NCBI GenBank assembly: GCA_963377175.1 | Contig: CAUJNA010000481.1 | Span: forward strand, 156,395-220,394 | Direction of reading: 5' to 3' | From: Effrenium voratum | Lineage: Eukaryota; Sar; Dinophyceae; Suessiales; Symbiodiniaceae | DNA length: 64,000 nt | Shown: positions 31,663 through 39,370 of the stretch, piece after piece | How the letters are laid out: each line of letters begins with the position of its first letter | Numbering within the stretch: the first letter of the stretch is position 1 | Program-made: the position numbers and the translations under genes | The notes under the pieces: generated by a model | What the model saw: the letters and a program-made list of their open reading frames with translations, nothing else | The model's database searches: none | Told to the model about the DNA's origin: nothing

Positions 31663-31925
31663 ATTGTCAACTGGAGCTGGGCTCTGTGGCTGGGCAGTTT
31701 GCTCGCCGTATGCAACTGAAGCTGGGCTTAGCTCGCTTCTGCGGCTGGGCAGTTTGCTCGCCATATGCAACTGAAGCTGGGCTTAGCTCGCTTCTGCGGC
31801 TGGGCAGTTTGCTCGCCATATGCAACTGAAGCTGGGCTTAGCTCGCTTCTGCGGCTGGGCAGTTTGCTCGCCATATGCAACTGAAGCTGGGCTTAGCTCG
31901 CTTCTGCGGCTGGGCAGGTTGCTCG
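31663..31925. repeat. 55-bp minisatellite, target of the virus insertion
   Basis: The unit has two halves, each starting GCTGGGC: one has TTTGCTCGCC and ATATGCAACTGAA, the other TTAGCTCGCTTCTGCG. Four CTGGGCAG boxes start at 31690, 31745, 31800 and 31855, exactly 55 apart. The array stops at the left end of the virus; sequence of the same family (TGCTCGCCATGCGCAACTGAAGCTGG) resumes at 53445. Confidence 0.85.
31920..31925. repeat. Putative 6-bp target-site duplication TGCTCG (left)
   Basis: TGCTCG here recurs at 53445-53450 directly after the right terminal repeat. Six bases is the usual Polinton/Maverick duplication. Six extra bases (TTAGTT, 31926-31931) lie between it and the matching part of the left terminal repeat. 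Confidence 0.6.
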
Positions 31926-31931
31926 TTAGTT

Positions 31932-32434
31932 AGGACAGGCCATGCGCAACTTTTTTCGGACTCAAAAGTCTAGGGTCTACCCTAGGTTTTTTTGCATTTT
32001 TTGAATAAGCGCACCAAAACAGCCATTTTAAAACATTTTTTGAAACAGTCTAAACACATTTTGATAAATATTTTTTTAGTACTGCATACCAAAACAAAAA
32101 TTGAATTATTTTTTGAAAAATTCAATACACCTAAACATGTTTATTTTCAAAAACACACATTTTCCAAAATATTTTAGAAAATATATTTTTTTCAAAAGAG
32201 ATAAATATATATATCATTTTAAGAAGAATTATTCAATAAGAAACAACATTTTCAATAATTCAATGAGAAGACTAATAATTAATCAGTTTTCAAATTTTGG
32301 ATATTCCGGAGTTGCGCATGGCCCGCCTTGTAGGATTTTATCTTCAATATATAAAACGCTATACTTACATTATAATTATAACATATAAGGGTATAAATGT
32401 TATTATTATAGTATGGTTATAATTTAAATTCAGG
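31932..32434. repeat. Left terminal inverted repeat of the virus
   Basis: Pairs with 52945-53444 in inverted orientation, with scattered mismatches and small indels. It starts AGGACAGGCC and holds a second GCGCATGGCC word inside (near 32315-32325), so the host-like word TTGCGCATGGCC occurs twice in each repeat. Confidence 0.88.
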
Positions 32435-32499
32435 ATAACTATTTAATTGATATATCGTTCCTCTTTCATACATCATTTTAATAATACTATTAATATCTC

Positions 32500-32940
32500 T
32501 CACTGTATTTTTAACATTAAACTTTTCACTTTCAATATATGATTTAATGTTTTTTTTACATCAAACCCTTCTTTTCTTTGGTACTCCAACATCCATAATA
32601 TGCAGTCAATCATTTCATACTTTTTCTTACTGATTTTCATAAATACTCTAACATAATCATAAGGTGGTATTTTATACACAGTTAAAAATATCAAAATGTC
32701 ATCTTCAACATTTCTTTCATTAAACCTTTTAATATCTAAATTATATTCGATTGCGTCTTGGTAATATCTCCATTTTTTACATGTTCTGCATATATTTTCT
32801 TTACCCAAAGAATAATCAATAATATTATTAACTATTCCATTAGGTAAATTTAATTTATATAATTCCATATTTTCCTTTTTGAAGTGGCAACAGTTGTAGC
32901 ATTTCTTATTGATATAATTATTGATTTCGGTTTCCACCAT
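32500..32940 (-). CDS. Viral zinc-binding F-box-like protein, paralogue 1
   Basis: 146 residues from ATG 32940. The N-terminus has CYNCC, then ELYKLNLPNGIVNNIIDY, which resembles an F-box-like helix start (Leu-Pro...Ile...Ile), then CRTC (about residue 53). Two CxxC pairs could hold one zinc ion. The 319-residue protein at 37987 has the same arrangement, and the 52366 gene shares the Leu-Pro...Ile-Tyr part, so the three look like one family. The 29-base promoter-like motif lies 44 bp upstream (32985-33013). F-box proteins recruit targets to ubiquitin ligases; a role here against host proteins would be inference. Confidence 0.6.
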   Translation of the reverse strand: MVETEINNYINKKCYNCCHFKKENMELYKLNLPNGIVNNIIDYSLGKENICRTCKKWRYYQDAIEYNLDIKRFNERNVEDDILIFLTVYKIPPYDYVRVFMKISKKKYEMIDCILWMLEYQRKEGFDVKKTLNHILKVKSLMLKIQ

Positions 32941-32984
32941 TTCTCCACTATATTCTATATTAGTTTTTATTTATAATAGTTTTT

Positions 32985-33013
32985 ATTTCTTTAAATACTT
33001 TTTTACAAGAAAT
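32985..33013 (-). promoter_or_regulatory. Early-type promoter-like motif (copy 1)
   Basis: On the minus strand it starts ATTTCTTGTAAAA and ends ATTTAAAGAAAT; the ends are inverted copies of each other. It lies 44 bp before the start at 32940. Confidence 0.6.
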
Positions 33014-33037
33014 ATTAAAATATTATTTAAATTATTA

Positions 33038-33214
33038 TCATTTACAACTACAATTGCATCTAACACAGTAAGGAATAATATTATTCAGTTCGTGTGACAA
33101 CTCGTTTGATTTACGTTGCGCTGTCAGATTTGTCATTATATTACCGTTTTTAATATCCATAGAAAAACCGCATCCGCAGTAATTACATTGATTAGTGATA
33201 TTATTTAAAACCAT
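33038..33214 (-). CDS. Small viral zinc-finger-like protein, 58 residues
   Basis: ATG at 33214 overlaps the end of the polymerase-helicase gene by 10 bases, and TGA is at 33038-33040. The product has a Cys cluster near each end, CNYCGC (residues 10-15) and CVRCNCSC (residues 50-57), enough ligands for one or two zinc ions. The middle is Asn-rich. The overlap suggests joint transcription with the polymerase-helicase gene. No family recognised; small zinc proteins are common in this element. Confidence 0.6.
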   Translation of the reverse strand: MVLNNITNQCNYCGCGFSMDIKNGNIMTNLTAQRKSNELSHELNNIIPYCVRCNCSCK

Positions 33215-36200
33215 TGCGCATTTACATAACCTTCTTTAGGTATTGTTCTTTTGGCTTTCCTGTCTTGTTCTTTGTAATTTAATATTTTCCTTTCAAAATA
33301 ACTCATAATACATTTTTGATTAAATACATCATCAATATCTTTCGTATATTTATAAAATTTGACTTTGTTTAAATCTCTACACCTTGTAATTGCAGTCCAT
33401 ATCCATTCTGGATAATTCTTTACCAAAAAATGGTTATAATCAAAAATTGTTATGGTATCATCAATGCTACTGCCTTGGGCAGAATGACAAGTCGAGCAAT
33501 ATGCAAATATAAAATTACTTCTTATTTTATCAACTGGCAAAGACTGTAGAATTTCAGTTTTAACATTTTTCAACGTAAATATTCCATCGCTTCCAATATG
33601 AACAATTTTATATTTGAAATTTACATTAAAAACTGATGTTTTAGTTGTTGTATATTCTCTACAAATTAAAAATTCTCCTACTTCATATTCATCTTTTCTA
33701 TTTTCTAATTTTCTAATTTCATTTGATACATTTTTACAAGTTGTATTTAAAAATGCTATGTTGTTGATTGATTTGCTTATGTCAGTTGTATATTCAAAGT
33801 ATTTTTCAATAACTTTCACAATAGGTAATTTATTTTCAAAAATATCAATTTTAATATTTCTTAGTTTATCTTTATCTTCCTGTGTGTGAAGTCGCTTACA
33901 TTCTTTTAACAAAATGTTATATTCAAAAATGTTATCTATAATGTTATCAGTATATACTTCATAGTCTCGAGTATTTGTTATCTCTTGAACTGGTTTTAAC
34001 TGCTTGGTGTCTCCTGTTGCTATTATAATTTTGTTGTGCTTATTCTGTTCTACAAATTGTTTTATTCTCCAATATATATTTAAATTACTAAAATAAACTT
34101 CGTCAAATACTATAACATCAAAATCTGTAAAATCAAATGGTTCTAATTTAGCATCTCCATAATTAATACCGAAAAATTTATTTATTGTCATTGCTTCGCC
34201 TTCGAATGCCTGTAATAGTTTATTAGTAGGACAAATAAAAATTACATTATAATTTTTATCAACCATTTTTTGACATATATATGATTTTCCTGTGCCCGGT
34301 AGTGCTCCACGAATCATAATAGGATTATTTTGTTCAATAATTTCTATAATATTATCTGTGTCATATTCATCTACTATATCAATAGTTTTACTTTCATAAA
34401 TTGGTATTTGTATTAATTCGTTTTGTGTAATTTCATAATCTACAGTAGGAAATTTAATATATTCGTCATTTGAAACTCGCCAACCTCCTATTTCATTATT
34501 AAAGATTAAAAGCTCTCTTGCTTTTGTTATATCCGATCGCGCTATTGTAAACGCATCTGTTTTGACACTGAACACATTAATGCCATGTTGATATAACTTA
34601 GAATAATCTTGATACATTCTAAAATTATGGTATTGAAGCAGTAGCTCTTTTACATACCTAAAACCATTCCTTAAGCGTGATGTGTCCTTTACATTAAGTA
34701 TATAATATGACGCCTGTTCTTCTTCTGCTGTATATTGTTCTTCATCTACTGTAATTTGTTCTGTCGTGAAATGTGTTAATTTATGTATTTTACCTCCATA
34801 CTCTGCCTGATAGTTTAAAGCTTCCTTAAGATTTTTAAACACTGTGCTCTTCTGGTCAGTTGCTCCCCCCTTTTCTAAAAGTCCATAATTAACATTTGCG
34901 ACCAGTTTTTTAATACATTTATCTTCCTCATTGTCTTCGCTAATGTTTGTGTTCCAAAGTTCATTAACAATATTTTTATGTTCAACTTTGTGAATAAATG
35001 AAGGTTGTTTAAAGTATAAAATGTTAATTCGTTCTCTTGTCATGTTATCTAGTTGTTTCAAAAATACACCATATATTAAGCAATATTTTTTATTAAATAG
35101 CATTCTTCCTGTCCGTTTTAGTATAGTAGTTTTCTTTTCCATATAATATAACGTTAAGTCGTGTAGGTCATAAATATCAGTTGTATCATCAAACGCTCGC
35201 CATATGTCAAATTGATTAAATACTGGTATTTCTGATATAGTAATAAACGCATGAGTAAATGCTTTTGATATATCGATTTCGATTTCATTTTTGATATCTC
35301 TGCTATCACACAATAAGCCAGATGGAACAACTGTTCTGGCTTCGTCTAAAATTTGAATATCAATGTCATTATAAAACGATTTATGAGATAAGTTAAACAA
35401 TGACTTATTAAAATTAAACATTGCTTTATTCATATTGTTATATGTAGTTTCATTACATACTGCAATGCATCCATCTGCAGAAGTTTTTATTAAATTTTGT
35501 GTTTTTATTATATATATTGTTTTGTTAAATTTCATTTTTATTTCTGATATAATACCAGCTTGAAATCTAATTCTTGGTTCGTAGCCACTATTAACTAAAT
35601 TGAAAAATAATTCAGATAACTTATTGTCTTTGGATACTAAATATATCTCTTTTGTTTTTTCATCAACTTTGATATTTAGTATATCGTCAATATTTTTTAT
35701 CATTCTATAAAGCGGTGGTTCCTCTCTTTCATTAATATAGTAGTCGGTTGAAGCTTTGACAGTTGGTATCTTGGTTATTAATTGTTTCTGTTGAATGCTT
35801 TTTAAGTCGTGATTCATTGCGTAAATATGACTGTTTTTGACCATTGCATAAAATGGTTTGATGTGCCTACTATTTATATCGGGGTCGCATTTATAAATTA
35901 ATTTATTGCAACAATCATAAATTCTGCATGGAATTTTAAACTGTTTAAATACAGCCTCCATCTCCTGAATGGTTGCCCCCGTTTCGCCAAAGTTATCTCT
36001 ACCTATAATTTCAATTACTTTTTCTCTAGTTAGTCTATTACGGGTTCTTTCGTTCATAATTGTATCACTGTAAAAATCAGTTAATGCATTAATCCAGCAT
36101 TCATTATCGATATAATTACCCTTGCTAATTGCTTTATGTATGGTGTCTTCGTTCATCCTTAAAGGTGTATGTATATACCTATTAAAAATTGAAACATTAG

Positions 36201-36954
36201 TAGCATCCCTTAAATTTTCTGTAAGAATGTCAAATTTTTCGCCGTCTTTATTTACCATATCTACTGATAATATTTTAATACATTCTATATCGTCATAAAA
36301 TGCCGTCATCTGTTCATAATCTTTTTTAAAATCTTTGTCAGTTCGTAATAGTTCTAGTGTATTAGAAAACTCATTATTTTTTGTATCGCCTCTTATTCCA
36401 TAGTCTGTATTGGGGTCGCCTATCATTTTAAATATTCTTTTACCTATGATATCTTTAGAAAATGCAGTGGCTTTAATTGTAGCAGTAAAATTATCGTATC
36501 GTTTCACAAAAAATAAATTTTGTCTGTGTTTAAATGCATATTTGGACTTTATGGTTCTCTTGTCTTTGTGCTCTGCTATGTATAACATAAATTGAACAAA
36601 ATATTTATTTTTCCCTTCCCTTGCTCTTGGTCCTGGGTCGTTATCTATCTTCAGTTTCCCTCCCGTCTCCTTCTTTGTCCTTGCTTCTGCCATTCTTTGA
36701 TTTAAGGGTTTATTTTCCTTGAATTTCTTAATATTATCCTTGTATTTTTGATATGCTTTATCATAAACTTTTGTATCTGTAGAAGTTAAACCCTTGATTA
36801 AATTTTCCGCTGTTGTAACATTTGAAATCTTCCTTTCGGTATATAAATTAACTACTCTATCTATTTTTCTAAGGTCTGATGGTTTTGCTGTCCGCGATGA
36901 CTTCCGCCTTAGCACTGTTAAATATCCAATGTTTCGTTCCAAAGCCTTAGACAT
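33205..36954 (-). CDS. Family B DNA polymerase fused to SF1 helicase, with OTU-like N-terminal domain
   Basis: 1249 residues from ATG 36954. Residues about 280-380 have DNECWINAL and later NSHIYAMNH, the Asp-x-x-Cys and His spacing of OTU-type cysteine proteases. The polymerase follows: motif A EIDISKAFTHAF (about 556), motif B KLVANVNYGLLEKG (about 680) and motif C FSVKTDAFTI (about 794, Lys-Thr-Asp in place of Asp-Thr-Asp). No clear 3'-5' exonuclease motifs are visible. The C-terminal third is an SF1 helicase of the Pif1/RecD type: Walker A GALPGTGKS (about 881), Walker B VIVFDEVYF (about 943), ATGDTKQL (about 980), THAQG-like TCHSAQGSS (about 1157) and AITRCRD (about 1186). It probably replicates the element. 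The promoter-like motif is at 36987-37013. Confidence 0.85.
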   Translation of the reverse strand: MSKALERNIGYLTVLRRKSSRTAKPSDLRKIDRVVNLYTERKISNVTTAENLIKGLTSTDTKVYDKAYQKYKDNIKKFKENKPLNQRMAEARTKKETGGKLKIDNDPGPRAREGKNKYFVQFMLYIAEHKDKRTIKSKYAFKHRQNLFFVKRYDNFTATIKATAFSKDIIGKRIFKMIGDPNTDYGIRGDTKNNEFSNTLELLRTDKDFKKDYEQMTAFYDDIECIKILSVDMVNKDGEKFDILTENLRDATNVSIFNRYIHTPLRMNEDTIHKAISKGNYIDNECWINALTDFYSDTIMNERTRNRLTREKVIEIIGRDNFGETGATIQEMEAVFKQFKIPCRIYDCCNKLIYKCDPDINSRHIKPFYAMVKNSHIYAMNHDLKSIQQKQLITKIPTVKASTDYYINEREEPPLYRMIKNIDDILNIKVDEKTKEIYLVSKDNKLSELFFNLVNSGYEPRIRFQAGIISEIKMKFNKTIYIIKTQNLIKTSADGCIAVCNETTYNNMNKAMFNFNKSLFNLSHKSFYNDIDIQILDEARTVVPSGLLCDSRDIKNEIEIDISKAFTHAFITISEIPVFNQFDIWRAFDDTTDIYDLHDLTLYYMEKKTTILKRTGRMLFNKKYCLIYGVFLKQLDNMTRERINILYFKQPSFIHKVEHKNIVNELWNTNISEDNEEDKCIKKLVANVNYGLLEKGGATDQKSTVFKNLKEALNYQAEYGGKIHKLTHFTTEQITVDEEQYTAEEEQASYYILNVKDTSRLRNGFRYVKELLLQYHNFRMYQDYSKLYQHGINVFSVKTDAFTIARSDITKARELLIFNNEIGGWRVSNDEYIKFPTVDYEITQNELIQIPIYESKTIDIVDEYDTDNIIEIIEQNNPIMIRGALPGTGKSYICQKMVDKNYNVIFICPTNKLLQAFEGEAMTINKFFGINYGDAKLEPFDFTDFDVIVFDEVYFSNLNIYWRIKQFVEQNKHNKIIIATGDTKQLKPVQEITNTRDYEVYTDNIIDNIFEYNILLKECKRLHTQEDKDKLRNIKIDIFENKLPIVKVIEKYFEYTTDISKSINNIAFLNTTCKNVSNEIRKLENRKDEYEVGEFLICREYTTTKTSVFNVNFKYKIVHIGSDGIFTLKNVKTEILQSLPVDKIRSNFIFAYCSTCHSAQGSSIDDTITIFDYNHFLVKNYPEWIWTAITRCRDLNKVKFYKYTKDIDDVFNQKCIMSYFERKILNYKEQDRKAKRTIPKEGYVNAQWF

Positions 36955-36986
36955 AATTATACTATATATAATAATAATATAATAAT

Positions 36987-37013
36987 ATTTCTTTAACTAT
37001 TTTTACAAGAAAT
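36987..37013 (-). promoter_or_regulatory. Early-type promoter-like motif (copy 2)
   Basis: A slightly diverged copy (starts ATTTCTTGTAAAAA, ends AGTTAAAGAAAT on the minus strand), 32 bp before the polymerase-helicase start at 36954. Confidence 0.6.
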
Positions 37014-37039
37014 TTATTTTTACAAAAACTATATATTTT

Positions 37040-37957
37040 TTAAACTTTTAAAATTTCAAATCTTAAGAATGGTCGCGTGTTATGTTCTAAATAAAAATAT
37101 GTTTGTCCTAACTTTTTTTCAATCCTTTCAACTTTATATTTTGTAGGCAACCAATTACTACTCCTTTCCTTTTCAGTTATTGCTTTCTTTCTGTAAATCT
37201 TCACTTCGTCGCCTATGTTAATTTCAGGATATTTACGGGTTCTAGTTGCTTCGGTTGCCATTTTCATTTTTACTTTATAATTGTTTTTCTCCTTCAATGC
37301 TTCCGCTGGTGTCATTCCTATACTTGAATGTTCCATTTTATTATTGTAAGTTAATAATATTTCAAAATTATAATCTATCCATTGTATATTGTCCTTTCCT
37401 TCTTTTTCATCTTTTTCAACCCTTTTATATAACATATCTTTGTAGGTGCGTATAAAACGTTCTGCAAAATTAGGATGTCCTCTTGTGCGGTATAATTCTA
37501 TTCCTTCTTCTTTGAAATAATCTTCAACTGTTTTATTATATAAACTGCCTTCCTCGTCGCTATAAATAATTTCTGGTTTGCCTTTCATTTTCTGCATTCC
37601 TTCCATTACTCCCGCTAATATGTCAGGCGGTTGTTTTGATTTAATAGGTATTACTGTAGAATATCTGGTAAATATATCAATTAAAACCATGCCTACTTTA
37701 AATTTTTGATTGGGTATGTCATTAATAAAAAATAAATCTAATTGAAATTCAAAGTATGGATGTGGAGCAATAAATGAATTTTTGCCTCTTAATTGCTTCT
37801 TCTGTTCTATGTTCTTTTGAAACCATTCTTTAACATCGTTTAAGGTTATGCTTTGTTCCCTTTGCTTAGCATCCTTATAGGTTGTCGCAATGCTTCCATA
37901 CCCGCTTTTGTCATGATAGATTTTACTAATTATATCATTTTTATTAATATTTGCCAT
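37040..37957 (-). CDS. Retroviral-type (rve) DDE integrase of the virus
   Basis: 305 residues from ATG 37957. The catalytic core has FQLDLFF (Asp74), IIYSDEEGS (Asp134) and HPNFAERFIR (Glu166), followed by SSIGMTPAEAL, a segment typical of rve integrases, and a basic, beta-rich C-terminal domain. The N-terminal 60 residues are helical and lack an HHCC zinc finger. Polinton-type integrases insert the element and make 5-6 bp target duplications; the putative 6-bp TGCTCG duplication agrees. It follows the polymerase-helicase gene's promoter region on the same strand. The early-type motif is absent upstream. Apparently intact. Confidence 0.9.
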   Translation of the reverse strand: MANINKNDIISKIYHDKSGYGSIATTYKDAKQREQSITLNDVKEWFQKNIEQKKQLRGKNSFIAPHPYFEFQLDLFFINDIPNQKFKVGMVLIDIFTRYSTVIPIKSKQPPDILAGVMEGMQKMKGKPEIIYSDEEGSLYNKTVEDYFKEEGIELYRTRGHPNFAERFIRTYKDMLYKRVEKDEKEGKDNIQWIDYNFEILLTYNNKMEHSSIGMTPAEALKEKNNYKVKMKMATEATRTRKYPEINIGDEVKIYRKKAITEKERSSNWLPTKYKVERIEKKLGQTYFYLEHNTRPFLRFEILKV

Positions 37958-37986
37958 ATTAATAAAGGTGATATTTTTTTAACATT

Positions 37987-38946
37987 TTATTCAAAATCTT
38001 CAGCACTATTTAAATATGCTTCGTACTGTTGTTGTTTTTGGTTACTCCTATTAGTCTGCGGTTTGATATCTTTGATACTTGGGTATGAACTAAATATCAT
38101 ATTTTGTATTCTATCGCTGATTTCTATTTTTTTGGTATAGTGCTTATAAATATTTTGTCCTACATCATTAAAAAGGATATTAGAAAGTGCATTATCCTGC
38201 TTATTGAAAATGTGTGATAATATTATTTTGAATATGTTTAACGTGTTCGAAATATTATTTTCAATATATCTAAAACAATCCCGTCTATTCTTTTGGTTTT
38301 TTGGTATGTCATCATCATTCTTATACTCATCAAACAATCTATCTACTAGACCATTTTTATATGTTTCTATGTATTTTATTTCAACTGTTTTATAAATTTT
38401 ATAAATTGGTGTATCGCCTAAATCTACTCCAGCGCTTTCAGTTTTAATATTTCCTTTGTAGTATAATTCATAACAGTCCTTTATTCTGTCGTGTGTGTCC
38501 CTTGTGTAATTATGCCTTCCTTCAACATTCTTTAACAAAATAGATTTGATAAATTTGAATGTCGGAAATTTATATAATTTTGTAAAATAATAATCCTTGA
38601 TGTTGTTTGTTGTAACAGTTGTGTCTTCTTCCTTTTCATTTTCAATTATTTCAGTTAGTTTGATGAATTCTTTTGACTTATTACAAGTGTCAATATTTAC
38701 AAATGTGCTCAATTGTTTTAATCTTTTGCATTTATAACATTCTTTATAATTATATTTGCATATGTGTTTAATAATATTTTCTGATAATTTAGTTCTATAT
38801 AATTGAATATTATTATAATTAAATTTACATTCTTTACACATTCCAATTTTTCTATTTATCATTCTTATAGTGTCATTCATGTTGATTTTATTTAAGAACT
38901 CGTTAATTATTTCTTCCTGCTCAATCTCACTGAACATTTTCACCAT
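37987..38946 (-). CDS. Viral zinc-binding F-box-like protein, paralogue 2
   Basis: 319 residues from ATG 38946. The first 100 residues repeat the layout of paralogue 1: a CxxC (MCKECKF, about residue 36), then IQLYRTKLSENIIKHICKYNY, then CYKCKRLK. The remaining 200 residues are charged, with Asn/Lys-rich helices and no motif that I recognise, and end in a Gln-rich tail. The promoter-like motif is only 18 bp upstream (38965-38993). The gap to the integrase is 29 bases, so the two may share a transcript. Function unknown. Confidence 0.6.
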   Translation of the reverse strand: MVKMFSEIEQEEIINEFLNKINMNDTIRMINRKIGMCKECKFNYNNIQLYRTKLSENIIKHICKYNYKECYKCKRLKQLSTFVNIDTCNKSKEFIKLTEIIENEKEEDTTVTTNNIKDYYFTKLYKFPTFKFIKSILLKNVEGRHNYTRDTHDRIKDCYELYYKGNIKTESAGVDLGDTPIYKIYKTVEIKYIETYKNGLVDRLFDEYKNDDDIPKNQKNRRDCFRYIENNISNTLNIFKIILSHIFNKQDNALSNILFNDVGQNIYKHYTKKIEISDRIQNMIFSSYPSIKDIKPQTNRSNQKQQQYEAYLNSAEDFE

Positions 38947-38964
38947 ATAATTAAAAATACTAAT

Positions 38965-38993
38965 ATTTCTTTAAATACTTTTTTACAAGAAAT
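38965..38993 (-). promoter_or_regulatory. Early-type promoter-like motif (copy 3)
   Basis: Full-length copy, identical over the 29 bases to copy 1 by eye, 18 bp before the start at 38946. Confidence 0.65.
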
Positions 38994-39028
38994 ATTTATT
39001 AAAATAAATAAATTTTAATAAATATTAT

Positions 39029-39310
39029 TTATTCAACTGTTATAATTTTATATGTTTGTGCCTTATATTTTCTGGGTTTTGTATTCTGTAAATCTTCTGG
39101 TTTGTTTTCATAATCAATATATTTTAAATTGATATCTCCGTTTTCTGCTATCTTGTCTAATTTCTTTCTCCTATTATATCTGATAGCACTTGCTCTCTTG
39201 GTTTCCATAAAGTCTTTTTCTACTCGTCTCTTTTGATAATACAATCTATTATATAGTGCCAGTTGTTCCTTGATTTGTTCTAATGTCATATCTTCAGGTT
39301 TAATACTCAT
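39029..39310 (-). CDS. Small basic viral protein, 93 residues
   Basis: From ATG 39310. The N-terminal half is a likely amphipathic helix (LEQIKEQLALYNRLYYQKR), followed by a basic stretch (RASAIRYNRRKKL) and a C-terminal KPRKYKAQTYK. The charge suggests nucleic-acid binding, but no family is recognised. An early-type motif copy lies 27 bp upstream. Confidence 0.55.
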   Translation of the reverse strand: MSIKPEDMTLEQIKEQLALYNRLYYQKRRVEKDFMETKRASAIRYNRRKKLDKIAENGDINLKYIDYENKPEDLQNTKPRKYKAQTYKIITVE

Positions 39311-39337
39311 TATATTATATATTATATTATATTATAT

Positions 39338-39362
39338 ATTTCTTTAAATACATTTTACAAGA
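39338..39362 (-). promoter_or_regulatory. Early-type promoter-like motif (copy 4)
   Basis: A shorter copy (TCTTGTAAAATG...TTTAAAGAAAT on the minus strand), 27 bp before the start at 39310. Confidence 0.55.
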
Positions 39363-39370
39363 TTTTTAAA

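Noticed and set aside
31663..31925. Regular 55-bp repeat as a CRISPR array or as a coding repeat
   Set aside because: Units are contiguous and near-identical, so there are no spacers; the ORF across it is a by-product of the repeat.
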